Shown here: positions 19,401 to 30,872 of the stretch, piece after piece
Layout: every line of letters begins with the position of its first letter
Position numbering within the stretch: position 1 is the first letter of the stretch
From: Halichondria panicea
Lineage: Eukaryota > Porifera > Demospongiae > Suberitida > Halichondriidae
DNA: 64,000 nt
Assembly: GCF_963675165.1 (NCBI RefSeq)
Contig: NC_087380.1
Coordinates: 2,347,803-2,411,802, forward strand
Direction: 5' to 3'
Made by a program: the position numbers and the translations under genes
The notes under the pieces: generated by a model
What the model saw: only the letters and a program-made list of their open reading frames with translations
What the model was told of the DNA's origin: nothing
Database searches by the model: none

Positions 19401-20202
19401 TGACATCACTGAACAAAGCCCTGGCTAGTTCGAGTGCCCCACCCTCCAGCCTGACGACTGGTCAGCTGTGCTGTGCCACCTGCTCCATTGACGGGCGGTG
19501 GTATAGAGCTGTCATTGTCGACATTGACTCTGCTATTGTGAGTGGCTGTCAATTTGTATTCTGGTTGACATCGACTGTTTTTAACAAATTAATGTAAAGG
19601 CCATATTATTTAAATCAATTTCAAGGACATTCAGTTACTTGTAGGTCTGTCACATGACACACACATGCTCCCCTGTGTAGGCAACGGTGGAGTTTGTAGA
19701 CTTCGGAGGCCATGAGGAGGTGCTGTGCTCGTCACTGAGAGCCCTCCCCCCATATTTGAGTAGCTACCCTATTCAAGGCATCAAGTGCACACTCTATGGT
19801 GAGCTGTCAGTAATTACTTGTGGGTAAATTAAATCGCAGTGCCTGAAGTGTTTCAACTTTGCTACACAATTTCGAGGTGTTATGGATGGTTTTTTTGTTT
19901 TTGTGAAAATTGGTCATTCTTTGTAGTAGTGTGAGCTTTCTTGTCACTATTGCTTTTGTGATCAATGTGTTCCTCTACTGTATGTACATGCATCTCTACT
20001 GTGTGTAGGTATTAAGCCGATCGAGGAACAGTGGAGTCCTGAGGCAAGCCGCTTCTTCAACGATCATGCTGAGAAGCAGTACTACGTGTTCTACAAGCAA
20101 ATATCGGATGAAAGAAGCTCAATATTATTTTTTGCGGAGGGGGATGTTCAAATTAGTCAGAAGATGATTGACAAAGGATTTGCTTCAACAACATTGAAGT
20201 GA
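10919..20202 (+). CDS. TDRD7: TDRD7-like LOTUS/Tudor protein (germ granule, piRNA pathway)
   Basis: 22 exons can be chained with phase-consistent GT-AG borders to about 1216 aa: 10919-11354, 11503-11637, 11913-12044, 12210-12301, 12406-12573, 12803-12910, 13460-13803, 14218-14469, 14691-14895, 15099-15162, 15353-15552, 15758-15861, 16125-16246, 16470-16603, 16689-16802, 17005-17103, 17162-17263, 17800-17918, 18234-18465, 19361-19537, 19681-19798, 20009-20202. Three OST-HTH/LOTUS domains lie near residues 1-95, 417-490 (GLVSSSLKQAILMTLEP) and 496-570 (GFVSGSLKQKIFKLLKEKP). Three extended Tudor domains have cores near 650-710 (LWCRAVVG...VLFPDYGN), 845-900 (KWYRVEV...VHYVDYGNEDD) and 1085-1145 (RWYRAVIVD...VEFVDFGG). 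Three LOTUS plus three Tudor is the TDRD7 plan (TDRD5 has a single Tudor). Known relatives bind dimethyl-arginine on Piwi proteins and Vasa-type helicases in germ granules. Introns are loaded with MITEs. Confidence 0.88.
12344..12405. repeat. (CA)n microsatellite ending in TDRD7 exon 5 acceptor
   Basis: A CA tract with TA and CC interruptions. A naive frame reads through it as an HTHTHT run. A GTGAGG donor after 12301 and the CACAG acceptor at 12405 give a phase-0 intron that removes it and keeps the frame. Confidence 0.8.
12933..13327. mobile_element. MITE, TIR family TACCGTATATGC
   Basis: The left end TACCGTATATGCTTGATCAG is the inverse of the right end CTGATCGAGCATATACGGTA, with TA at both outer edges (TA duplication). 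It is about 395 bp inside TDRD7 intron 6. Internally it contains repeated blocks about CTACTATTTGAGAGCGGC. No coding sequence. Confidence 0.85.
13903..14114. mobile_element. MITE, TIR family TACCGTATTACTAGAAT
   Basis: The left end TACCGTATTACTAGAATATT matches the inverted right end (ATTCCAGTAATGCGGTA) with few mismatches. It is about 212 bp in TDRD7 intron 7. It shares the ACCGTA terminus with the elements at 12933 and 19023. Confidence 0.8.
16376..16469. repeat. (CA)n microsatellite serving as splice acceptor region
   Basis: A CA-rich tract that runs straight into the AG acceptor of TDRD7 exon 14 (16470). The same arrangement occurs at 12344-12405 before exon 5. Confidence 0.85.
17365..17573. 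mobile_element. Foldback element with 35-bp arms, AAGGGCGTATAAAAGAAGAG
   Basis: About 209 bp in TDRD7 intron 17. Arms 17365-17399 and 17539-17573 are inverted copies (AAGGGCGTATAAAAGAAGAG). A second inner inverted pair (GCAGAGTTCAAACGTGGGCG) forms a two-step hairpin. TTAA-like sequence flanks both sides, which could suggest a TTAA target but is not exact. Confidence 0.85.
18484..19011. mobile_element. Non-autonomous DNA transposon, TIR CAGAGGAGGTACGACAC
   Basis: The left end CAGAGGAGGTACGACAC and right end GTGTCGTACCTCCTCTG are perfect inverted repeats. They are flanked by a direct 9-bp repeat ACTTCATTT (18475-18483 and 19012-19020). The 528 bp element lies in TDRD7 intron 19. Nine-base duplications are typical of Mutator-like elements, while CAG-ends recall hAT; I cannot decide between them. 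No transposase is visible. Confidence 0.88.
19023..19222. mobile_element. MITE, TIR TACCGTATAGCGGGTAATT
   Basis: The left end TACCGTATAGCGGGTAATTT is mirrored by AAATTACCCGCTATACGGTA at the right, about 200 bp with TA edges. It lies 12 bp after the previous element in the same TDRD7 intron. Confidence 0.87.
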
Positions 20203-20449
20203 AGTGAACATTGACTGTGGTTGTCTCATTTGTTTGTCATTACTGTTGACATCAATACAACGTGTTTTTTTATCATTTATAATACTCTCATCGAATTTGG
20301 CATCGGTATACAAATTTGATATTATTCTGACATAAATTTTGCAATTAGCCTCGATAATCAACCGCTAATTAGCCGCAGTACTTTTGAGTTAACATTCGAG
20401 AATGATGACCATTACCAATTCTCATATAGAGAATGTTGTGTGTGTGATT

Positions 20450-21471
20450 ATGTCTTGGCTGAAGAAACTGCTGAGGGTTGGGTCTAAAGTGAGGCTGGTG
20501 GGGGTGGACCTCAGGGGGAACCAGTACTATGAGCAGATAAGAGCCTTGGAAGGTAGCTTCTTATTGTAAAGTGTGATAAGACAATAACTGACACCCCCCC
20601 CTAGTTGGGCGGAGTCCAACCAACACTGCGCTCTGAAGCATGAGCGAACCGTTGGCTGGACTCCGCCCAACTACCCCCCCTAAAGTTAGTGTAGTAACAC
20701 ATTAGGCGGAAAAAGTGAATATTTGTTTTGAGTATTGGAGACTATAAACTAGATACTCCCGAGAAGCATAGATAAAGCAAAAAATATACAGACTCCCTCT
20801 ATATTAGGCGGTCGACCGAAGCGTCATGTGAGGGTGCATGAGATGCAGTCACCAGAGGAATACAGTCAGGAAACAGTGCCTCCCGAGTGGGACAGTGCGT
20901 TCTCGCTATCTGTGCCGCCTTGACTCGAATTAATTGCCTAAATATTTTGCAGGATGGCTGAGAGGAATTGCTGACGAGCCACCAACTCCTGAGGTAAGTG
21001 CTCCTACTGATATATACAATAACTGTAAAAGATTTACAATGGCAGGAACAAGAATTGAGGGTTCAACAAAAGCAAATACTCCAGTACAAAGTGGAGAACG
21101 TTAACAGGAAAGATTCTGAGGTGAACTCAATCATAATTATGTATGTGTTTACACCTTAATTCCCAATATATTTGCCCAGTGTAGCTGAGAAACAAAGAGG
21201 TTTCTGGTGAGTTAGAAATGCATTACACACACTTCTTCTACAAAATATCCACACCTATACAGAGGGGCTAGTGGCTGAACAGCATCAGTCAATCTCAACC
21301 AAAGGTACAGACTATAATAATTATAGTACTGTATCTCAGCTATGTTATCATCACATCCTCTTTGACCTTACAGCTGTTGATCACGCCTCATCGCCCTCCT
21401 ATAAGACTGATGCCAACGATAAACCAACCAGTACTGGCAAAGAATTCATTCCAGGGTCATGGAAACCATAG
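20450..21471 (+). CDS. NDUFAF2: Complex I assembly factor NDUFAF2 (mimitin)
   Basis: Mitochondrial chaperone of a late stage of NADH:ubiquinone oxidoreductase assembly. Seven exons: 20450-20552, 20808-20894, 20953-20993, 21046-21120, 21185-21206, 21263-21304 and 21374-21471, giving 155 aa (human about 169). Landmarks: VGVDLRGNQYYE (family DxFGNKYY), VPPEWDRWLRGIADEPPTPEE (family IPTEWEAWIRRTRKTPPT) and the C-terminus STGKEFIPGSWKP (human STGKTFQPGSWMP). Exon 5 is only 22 nt. It starts about 250 bp after the TDRD7 stop in the same orientation. No strong N-terminal mitochondrial presequence is obvious; the first residues are basic (WLKKLLRVGSK). Confidence 0.9.
20602..20673. mobile_element. 72-bp hairpin element in NDUFAF2 intron 1
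   Basis: TAGTTGGGCGGAGTCCAACC at the left and its inverse (GGCTGGACTCCGCCCAACTA) at the right form long arms with almost no interior. C-runs flank both sides (accccccc / ccccccc). Confidence 0.8.
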
Positions 21472-21984
21472 ATACTATCAATAATTGCAATCATGTGTAG
21501 TCAGTCCACACACTTGTTTTTGTTAAAACTATAATTATGTCGTTGTGCAATAATAAACAAAGAATATGTTCGGTGCATGTATGGGTTTATCAAACTTTGT
21601 AGTTTATCTGCATTCAATGATTTGGTAGCCACCCTGCGATGGTTGGTACTTGGTTGTTTTTATAGGGACGAATAGCTGCATGCGTACATGCATGTGTTTC
21701 CTATAGCTGTTGTAACATATAAGCTAATAGCCTGCATGTGTCATTACGTCATGGCGTCACCAAATATTAAATTATGACTTTATACATTATATTTTTGAGG
21801 TTCTGGGAACTTTGTGCAGCATAGTAGAGTACATGTACATGCATTGGGGATATCACTATAAATATTAATTTTGGTTAGCAATAATACAGTGTAATATGCA
21901 TGAACACCACATGCATATAACTTTAAACGAATATTTACTTTAGTGCAACTATTTAATAGCTATAGAAATTATGCATGGTGAAAA
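21472..21984. other. Spacer between NDUFAF2 and the minus-strand family
   Basis: AT-rich, 513 bp, convergent 3' ends (NDUFAF2 plus, family gene A minus). I see no ORF or clear repeat beyond a short 'tacatgcatgt' palindrome. Confidence 0.6.
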
Positions 21985-23610
21985 TCATTCATTGATTGTT
22001 AAGTCAGTACTAGCAACCTCAAGGCTCCTTGCTTCTGTACTGGGAGGGTGTCGAGTTTCACTAATTATTGGGTATCCCAGATCGTTCCATTTTTTTCTTG
22101 GGTGGAGCTGGAATGTCATGTGAAGATTCTCACCATCATAAGTTCTTGGATTCGACACACTGGTGGTACGATATTCTTCAGTTTCAGAGCCAATGTTTCT
22201 TTGCACAGCTAGGAAGCCGTCAACACACCATCTTCTTCGGCTACACATGATCAAATAGGATTCAGATCCCTTGAACCAAATGTCAGGGTTGATGTTGTCA
22301 TTGCCTTGAACAAACAGACCACAGAAATAATCTATCAGTCGACTATTGAGTGAGAATCGGCTGTGATTTTTCACTCCTCTGCTTTCAAAAGTGAGAGGTC
22401 CACAATGATAACCAGTAATCGAGACAGGTGCATTCAGATATCGCATTTCTCCTGTCTTACTTTTTTGCCAGCCAATGTAGAACTCGTAAGGATAGTCACC
22501 TTCATCAGTGAGGATGACATAAAACTGTGAGGCTTGTTCAATTTTTGTTGTGGCCATGACCGTAGCTTGTCCATGAATTTCCTGCACAACTTTTAGGAAA
22601 GCCAGCCCATCGTTGCAAGAGATCAGATATGGACCCTCTGCAAGCAATAATTATATGGTTAGGGAAGACAGACAAAATACATAAACTTAAGTACCTTTTC
22701 CATAGTCTTTCTTGTGGAAGAATTCGTCCAGCACACTCTGCATACAATCACGGAATTCATCGCTCTGAAACAGGCTACTGATTGGTTCAATCTTTACATC
22801 CACTACAGCCTCTTTTTCCACAGTCCCATTTTGCCCGAGCTTTCCAATAGCGTGAACATTCTTAGATTTCTTCAACAACTTAGAAACATAAAAGGCAGAG
22901 ACTTTAATTTGAGCAACTTGCTGGAAGCCAATTTCACCATCGATACCTGCCTCCTTGTGGTATTCAGATTCGGATTGTACAGTGAAATAACTTGCTCCTA
23001 GTGTGATAGAGCTCACATAGTGTGTGATACGATAACGATCAACAAATGCTTTAAAATAACTTTCTGCTTTCAGTTTGGATGATTCTCTCAGCTTCTTCAA
23101 GTACGTTTCACTGTCCTCCTTTTCAACACCTACGTTCTGTAAAATGTATTTAGCAAGTAAATTTTCAGCATTATCCTGATACTCAGCTTTGAAAGTCACT
23201 GTTCGATTGAGCACTCTCTGTCCAATGGCTTTCTGTGTTTTGGTCATGCTGCGAATAAGATCAGCCCCTACACCCACAGTCACAGGTGAATTTGGCACTG
23301 ATATTGAAGTATCCAGCATGGCTTTCAGCTCCTTAATACTCGTAACTTCTTGAACAAAGTGATGCACGATTCCACCCTCATTTGTGCCTATCAAGCTGCT
23401 TTTGAGTAACTGTTGAGACGAATCAGTGGAATTTGAAATAGGCTGCATGATAATATCTCGGATTTGCAGAGATGATTTGTTGACCCATGGTCGTGGATCT
23501 GTTCCATTCACACCACGCCCGAGACCAAGCTCTTGCAGTTTCCATGGCGGAAAGTCTTCCAATATCTCACGATCTTCTTCGGTATCCTTTGCAACATTCA
23601 TGGATTCCAT
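21985..23610 (-). CDS. Unknown two-domain protein, copy A (MACPF-like N-term, GPYLISC beta-rich C-term)
   Basis: Two exons: 23610-22695 and 22637-21985, joined in phase 1, about 520 aa. The N-terminal exon has the family block ELGLGRGVNGTDPRPWVNKS, then NEGGIVHHFVQEVTS, QKAIGQRVLNRTVTF, and YRITHYVSSITLGASYF. This last stretch resembles the MACPF signature (aromatic-x-x-T-H-Y...LGA). The C-terminal exon starts EGPYLISCNDG and carries YPYEFYIGWQK, MRYLNAPVSI and SRRRWCVDGFLAVQRN, a beta-rich pattern possibly trefoil-like. No signal peptide follows the ATG used; a TTCATCAG acceptor just before it suggests a further 5' exon. If MACPF-like, it may be a pore-forming immune or predatory protein, but that is inference and no function is assigned. 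First of a minus-strand cluster. Confidence 0.6.
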
Positions 23611-24279
23611 ACTGATGAAGTACAGTAACTTTAGCAGTTCTGGTTTTTGAACTTTAATAGGCTGAGTCTATACAGCCTATTAGTATAGCAGTTTTGAATG
23701 AAACATGCTGTCCTTGTGTTTTTATCTAACCGATGTGGTAAAGGAAAAGGAAGAGGAAACGTATTTACGGTTTATGTATGGGGGTGTATATATTCTACAG
23801 CAGCTTTGTGGTAGCTACCGGTGACATCATCTGTGTGGATAGCAGGTGGTTTTGTCTATATATGCAATAGTCACTTTTAGTGAGTCTATAGGAGGATACA
23901 CATACAGGAAGGAAATTGCTGAAGCTGAATGGCAGTTATAGGATTTCCCATGCACTCCCATTATCTACATGTATTGAACCAAGGGCGTATACGCCCTTGA
24001 TTGAACACAGACATGTATTGAACAGGCATGCTTTTATGGCAGCAAGAAGGTTATAGGCGAAAACTGTATTATATATAGACATGCACACACAAATGTCTTT
24101 GTAATTGTGCTGTTGGTATAGACGATCACTTGCCATGTTCACATCAGATTACATGACTCTGAGTCAGTGTAAAAAGAGTTTGTCATTTTACATAACGGTA
24201 TATAAAAATACAAGTGCATGTGTGAAAACTAAGTGAACATGCAATCCTCCTCTAGCTAGTCTATCAGATTAGTTATGTT
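23611..24279. other. Upstream flank of copy A, duplicated upstream of the broken copy
   Basis: No gene. The segment with 'gaaacatgctgtccttgtg' recurs near 26405-26920 in the same order and orientation, showing a tandem duplication. It contains a 20-bp perfect palindrome at 23980-23999. Confidence 0.6.
23980..23999. repeat. Perfect palindrome CAAGGGCGTATACGCCCTTG
   Basis: Twenty-base perfect palindrome whose half-site (CAAGGGCGTATA) equals the terminus of the foldback element at 17365-17573, so it looks like a terminus-only remnant of that family. Confidence 0.75.
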
Positions 24280-24289
24280 GAATTTCTTG

Positions 24290-26320
24290 GATTAGCTCAT
24301 GATCTTGTATCTCAGTTCTTGAAGATGCTTGTGCCTCATCATTCGTTCATTGTAACAGTTGTATCGTGATTGTCCGTTTTTTTGTCTTTTGGGTAGAGCT
24401 GAAATGTCATGTAAGTATGCGGTTGTGACTATCACTTAATTGCATCGGCTTTGCAGATTGTTCGATTCTATACTGCTCTCTGGCAGGACCTGCATTTCTC
24501 TGAATGGCAAAATATCCATCAACGCCAAATCTTCTCCTACTGCATCTGATCAAAAACGATTCTAAGCCTTTGAACCATATCTCAGGATTAACATTGTTGC
24601 TTCTTAGAGCATAACTTCTGCCATGATTATTATGACAGATAAAAACAGTACCACCGTACTCCCTATAATATGACCTTTCCGGTGACGTGCTTAAAGGGGG
24701 GTGGGCACTCGTTAAAGGGTCAAAGGTCATTATCGTAACCTTTAATTAAGCATTACTCAAAAATGGCGTCTTTATTCCTATAGTCTTTATGTACTATTTC
24801 CCGGCTTGTATAAGTTTTGTGATGGGATCTTCATGGATCAGACTTTGCAATACAAGTTGGTGCAATTATTAACATGCCTGTGGGCCATTCCATACCAATT
24901 CAACACTATCTAAACGGGTGACTTGTCAGAATTCTTCAAAATTCATATCATAGATAGAGTACGGTGAGGTAATAACACACGTAAGTATTTAGGGTTATTT
25001 ATTGTAGCTTCTGGGGTATGGCCACCTGAATATTGCCGTTTTCCCAGACAATTTCACTCACTTAGTTGTACGTAAAAGAGAAATAACTTTTGATCAGAGT
25101 GTTTCCGATGTGTCACTAATATCAACTTGTAGCTTATGTAGCAGGGTTTCGTATGTATGGTATGTTGTGCGGCTTCTATTAATGATTATGGGATACATGT
25201 TAAAATTGATTTAGATTTTTTTTTTAAACAACCAAATTTTCTAATGTATAATGTTCACTACAATTACCCTCTTTGTAGAGCAAATTTGGTGATGCGATCA
25301 TTAATAATGGGTTTTGAAGATAATAATTAATCTGTGTATACTCAAATGAATTTTTTTGATAAAGGTGGTAACTATACATAATTACATATAATATTTGGCA
25401 CTGATATTGAAGTATCCAGCTTGGCTTAATACTCGTCACTTCTTAAACAAAGTGATGCACCATTCCACCCTCGTTTGTGCCCAGGGGCGTAGCTACCATT
25501 GTTTCCTGGTTGCCCAGAAACCCCCCCAGGAGCTGCTGAGAAAATTGGGCAGGGCTCCCTATAATTGAAATCATGCAGCCCTGCCCATCTTTTCACACGT
25601 GGCTGCAAATCAATAATCAGAGCAGCACCGTGAAGCGTTTCACTTTGGCTTTGTCTCAGCTAGTTAGTCTCAGCTAGCTAGCTACCTCAAACAAAGAAGA
25701 CCAAGACTTAAGTTCTAGATCTAGTATCAATCCTGAATGCTCCAGTATTCTCAGACTCAGCTCTAAGCACAACTTTATTCAGGAAGTGTACAAGTTTAGA
25801 ACAATCTCAGCCACATGAAACCTCTCAGGTAAATGACATTTAATTGTTGCTCAGCTAGACTAGCAATACACAATTGGCACCTGCATGCCTAGTATGTTAC
25901 GTCTATAGCTAGCTAGCTTCTCACAAACATGTAAAAAAGTCATGAACAATAGATAGTCAATAACAGTAGGTGTGCCCCAATCAAGAGGGTGTGGTACCGG
26001 AAGTGGGCGTGACCACAAAAATTTCGCGGCGCTATCGCGCCGCTGATTTTTCTGCAGAAACCCCTGTCTCAAAAGTCTGGCTACGCCCCTGGTGCCTATC
26101 AAGCTGCTTTTGAGTAACTGTTGAGACGAATCAGTGGAATTTGAAATAGGCTGCATGATAATATCTCAGATTTGGAGACGATTTGTTGACCCATGGTCGT
26201 GGATCCGTTCCATTGACACCACGTCCGACACCAAGCTCTTGCAGTTTCCATGGCGAAACCAATATCTCACGATCTTCTTTGGTATATCCTTTGCAACATT
26301 CATGATTCCTTACTGATGAA
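24290..26320 (-). pseudogene. Chimeric, broken copy of the MACPF-like family
   Basis: The C-terminal exon piece (about 24290-24610) resembles copy B (WFKGLESFLIRCSRRRFGVDGYFA), including its 3' flank. The N-terminal piece (about 25395-25481 and 26092-26320) resembles copy A. The middle of both domains is missing, replaced by unrelated AT-rich DNA and a transposon. The arrangement is what unequal exchange between copies A and B, followed by decay, would leave. Not expressible as a full protein. Confidence 0.75.
25482..26091. mobile_element. 610-bp DNA transposon, TIR CAGGGGCGTAGC, 5-bp duplication
   Basis: The left end CAGGGGCGTAGC and right end GCTACGCCCCTG are 12-bp inverted repeats. They are flanked by GTGCC at 25477-25481 and 26092-26096. 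The intact paralogue (copy A near 23390) reads TTTGTGCCTATC without interruption, which gives the empty site. No transposase ORF. Confidence 0.9.
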
Positions 26321-26953
26321 GTACAGTAACTTTAGCAGTTCTGGTTTTTGAACTTTAATTAATAAGCTGAATTTGATAGTCTATACAGCCTATAGCAGTT
26401 TTGAATGAAACATGCTGTCCTTGTGTTTTATCTAACTGATGTGGTGAAGAGGAAATGTATTTACAGTTTATGTATAGGGGTGTACATAATTATTCTACAG
26501 CAGCTTTGTGGTAGCTACCTGTGACATCAACCCCATGTGTGTGGTGGATAGCTGGTGGGTCTGTGTGTATGATAAGTTCAATAATCATTTTTATAGTGAG
26601 TCATATAGGATACACACATGCACACAGGAAAGAAATTGCTGAAGCTGCATGCATGCATGGAAATTATAGGATTTCCCATTCCAATATCTACAGTCATGTA
26701 TTGAACAGGCATGCTCTTATGGCAGCAAGAAAGTTATAGGCAAAAACTGTATTATAGACACACACGGAATGTCTTTGTAATTGTGCTGTTGGTATAATTA
26801 TCTGTTGCCATATTGCATGTGCACATCAGATTACATGACTCAGTGTAAAAGGAGTTTGTCATATATACGTGTAATGGTATATAAAAATACATTACATAAA
26901 GTGTGTGAAAACTAAGTGAGTATGTTCAATCCTCCTCTAGCTAGTCTATCAGA

Positions 26954-28774
26954 TTAGTCATGTTGAATTTCTTGGATTAGCTCATGACCTTGTATCTCAG
27001 TTCTTGAAGATGCTTGTGTCTCATCATTTTTCATTGTAACAGTCGTATCGTGATTGTCTGTTTTTTTGTCTTTTGGGTGGAGCTGAAATGTCATGTGAAT
27101 ATGCCGGTTGTGACTATCACTTGCATCAGCTTTGCAGATTGTTCTATACTGCTCTCTGGCAGGACCTGCATTTCTCTGAACAGCAAAATATCCATCAACA
27201 CCAAATCTTCTCCTACTGCATCTGATAAAAAACGATTCTAAGCCTTTGAACCATATCTCGGGATTAACATTGTTGCTGCCTTGTAGACGCAAAAGTAGCC
27301 CACAGAAAGAGTCCATCAATCGGCTGTTTACAGAGAAGATGCTGTTTTGTTTTTTTCCCAGACTTTCGAGTGTTAATGGGCCATTGTTGTAGCCGGAAAT
27401 AGAGAGAGGTGCGTTCAAGTATCGCATTGTTCCAGGCTTATTTGTAGCCTCGGATTTCTGCCACCCTATATAGAATTCATACGGATTGTTGCCATCGTCG
27501 GTAAGAACAATATAGAAATATGAAGCATCTTCGGTTTTTGTAGTGGCATAGACAAAAGCATGGTCGTTCTCATCTTGTACAACTTTTAGAAAGATGGTAC
27601 CATCATGGCAGGAGATAAGATAAGGACCCTCTGTTGGAAACAACAAGACATACGAGATTATGATCGAATTGCTAACTGTGCATGCATAGAGATCATCTAA
27701 CATATAAACCAACACTGACAATATCACATCAAAATGACTGAAAATAAGCACACAATTCAGGGACACCAAAACAGCACTATAGAGCAACCCTATATACGCA
27801 CAGGTACATTACTTGCCTTTTCCATAGTCCTTTTCCCGAAAGAAAGCTGTCAGCACACTCTGCATACAACGACGGAATTCATCACTCTGAAACAGGCTAC
27901 TGATTGGTTCCATCTTCACATCCACTACAGCCTCTTTCTCGACAGTCCCATTTTCTCTGAGCTTGCCAACCTTTTGGACATTTTTAGATTTCTTCATTAT
28001 TTTATCGACGTAAGAAGTGGAGACTTTAGCTTGTGCAATCTGTTGTACACCAATATTTCCACCCACACTCGCTAACTTGTTGTATTCAGACTCTGACTGT
28101 ACAGTGAAAGTGCTTGCTCCCAGTGAAATCGAGCTCACATAGTGTGTTATACGGTAACGATCGACAAATCTTTTGAAGTGTTCTTCACGTACTGACTTCT
28201 CTAATCCTTCTAACGTTTCCATGAATGAGCCACTGACGACTTTTTCTCCAATCCCTGTACACTCAATTATATGCCTTGCAAGTTGTTCTTCAGCAGCATC
28301 ATTGTACTCCATTGTGAATGATACTGTTCGATTGATCACTCTACGTCCAATGGCTTTCTGAGTGGTGGTTAAACTACGAGACATTTCAGCACCGATGCCT
28401 ACTGACACAGGGGAATTCGGGACAGTTATCGAAGTATCCAGCTTGGCTTTCTGCTCCTTAATATTCGTCACCTCTTGAACAAAGTGATGCACTACTCCAC
28501 CCTCGTTTGTACCTATCAAGTTGCTCTTAAACATCTTCTGCGGTTTTTCACTCGAGGTTGATTTAGCTCTCAAATCTTCACGAACAATATCACGAACTTG
28601 GAGAGTTAACTTGTTAACCCAGGGTTGCGGATCGGTTCCATTAATACCACGTCCAAGGCCAAAGTCCTGAAGTTTCCACGGAGGGAAGTATTCCAATATC
28701 TCATGTTCTTCATCACCCCCAGCAACACCTCTGCAGAGATGTAATAGTGTACAAGTCATTAGAAACACTAACAC
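26954..28774 (-). CDS. Unknown two-domain protein, copy B (MACPF-like + GPYLISC domain)
   Basis: Two exons, 28774-27817 and 27630-26954, about 545 aa. The ATG used starts a hydrophobic stretch (MLVFLMTCTLLHLCRG) that would act as a signal peptide; a CTCTGCAG acceptor also lies within it, so the true first exon may be elsewhere. It shares DFGLGRGINGTDPQPWVNK, YRITHYVSSISLGASTF, VEKEAVVDVKMEPISSLFQS, then EGPYLISCHDG, YIGWQK and CSRRRFGVDGYFAVQRN with copy A. The donor is GC (AAAG-GCAAGT), so the intron is GC-AG, in the same position and phase as in copy A. It ends in a charged tail. Function unknown. Confidence 0.6.
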
Positions 28775-30872
28775 TCTAATTGTAGTCTAATAGGTTGTCA
28801 GTATGTTAGTGCTTAGGATACTATAAGAGGGGTTTTCAACCCTTTTTAAGGGAACCAGAGGCTATTTGCACTGTTCTTTTTGTTAATACAGGCATCTATA
28901 GACATGGTACTACTGCATAATCAAAGCTTTACTATGAACTCTCATAAATTGTATGTACATGTATGTATCAGGAGATGGAGTATCTTATTACGCATTACAG
29001 ACTCATTACCACATTTCTATGCTAAGTGCTCTGTACATGTTTGGCAGATAACGCTTTTGATCTAATAATATTCATTGAATAACGTTAGCAGCACTTAGCG
29101 GCTTGCAATGTTTGTACATATAGCAGGATGATACGGAATCCGTGGAGTAATTAAGATCTTCTCCTGTATAATTATCTAAGATAAGTAATAATTGTGACAC
29201 ATGCACGAGTGCACATGGGATATATATTGGCTCAGTACAGTGACTTAGGCCCGAGGCATAGGGTTATATGATGTATAGACTTAGGCAAACTAGTAATGCA
29301 ACAGTGTTATACTAAAAGGGACCGTTTCAGGTTATTGGGTGGAGAGTGGGCTTTAGGTAACTTCAGCTATACTGTGCCAGCTAGTATCCAGATAGTGGCA
29401 CAGTTCACCATCTGAACTGTGCCATATGGCAGATATTGGCACAGAGTTTCCTTTGATCTCAGAGGTCAAAATGCAACAAGGTGACGTTCATTGTGGTATA
29501 GATTTTCCAATAGCTCATTTTGCTACTCAAGTTGTGAAATTATGTAATTGCAAGTGGTTTCATTGCATTTTCCGATTATCTGCAAATACACATTTTTGCA
29601 ATTTTACTCTCATTCGCATAAAATTAATAGCAGAAGTAGCAGAAATTAATACCTGTGAAAGTATGTCACCACACTCATAATGCCCAGCATTCTTATGAAA
29701 TTGGTTATACTTCACTGGCTTCTATATAGGCAGCACTATGCAGGTTTTGTCAACAATTCCCAGAATGCAATGGTGGGGGGCCAGCTAGAACATTTGGCTA
29801 ATTTTCTTCCTACTGTACTTAGTAGTTTTTATATGCTCTCTACACATGCAACCCTCCATTGAGTCTAGTGCGTACAGGCATATGAATCTTAGCATTACTG
29901 AGTGTGGGCCACAGCTATATATAGCTAAATACTTCTTAGTAGCTATATGCTTTCTACCGTCCATTTATCTATTATAGTATACATGGTTCGATGAAGGCAT
30001 TCAAGGCCCATAGCTGTGCCCAAGAGGTTAGGTGCAAATTCTACGCTATTGCGTTAATAGATCTAATTAATTTTCTAAAGACTCGATTGACGAATACAGT
30101 GCTTCTGTGGGTGCACCAAATGTGTAATCAGAGCTTGACTCAATAGATCTACTTTGTAATAATTATAGTCACCTCAACAGAGCTGTGGATGTTCCTAGGG
30201 TACTTGCTTTTTCTTTAACAGTGTCATTCATGGTTGTTGTCCGTTGTAACTGTAAACAGAATAAATGTTCTGGTGGGGCCTTAGGCTTTATGGAATATTA
30301 TACAGCTATAAATACCGTATAACCCTATGCGCATGTGCAAAACACGGTATATATAGATCTGTGCAGAACCACAACATAAGCTTCCACTGGAGGCCTACAA
30401 ATATGTTGTAGCATAGCATTGGTCGATGAGAATATAGGATTTTCCAGCAAATGACCTAGAAAGTTATCATGATTGCACTGGAAGCAGCAACCTAATGAAA
30501 TTAGCTAGGGGAGATCTTATTTTCAAAGCAGTAGCTTTGACATCAGTATACCAAGAAACTCGATCAGGTGTATATGCATGCATGGATGCCATTGACCTAT
30601 TCTCCATGGCTCCACAAACATGCACAAAACTGAAATTGTGGGGAGATATCTTGTTTCCGAAGAGGTAGCTTGACATCACTATCCGGGTGTATGTATGAAT
30701 GTGGGGAGCTATATTCCCACCAAGAGCTAGTGCATACGTTCTCTCCCTCACCCATCCATGGGGCACTCACTATCACTTGGATTGCTGTGACCTAAAATGT
30801 GTAGTCTAAACATAGCATAACTTAAATACACAAAGTAGCACATACAAATTATACGACTATAGATCCTATTGT
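28775..30872. other. Intergenic, repeat-bearing
   Basis: No gene seen. The part about 29340-30260 is a diverged duplicate of about 36070-36960 (shared words: 'cagaatgcaa', 'gccagctagaacatttggctaa', 'actgagtgtggg', 'cacctcaacagagctgt'). The part near 29070-29150 matches about 38210-38300. A CCGTATA...ACGGTAT inverted pair lies near 30315-30350. Confidence 0.6.
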
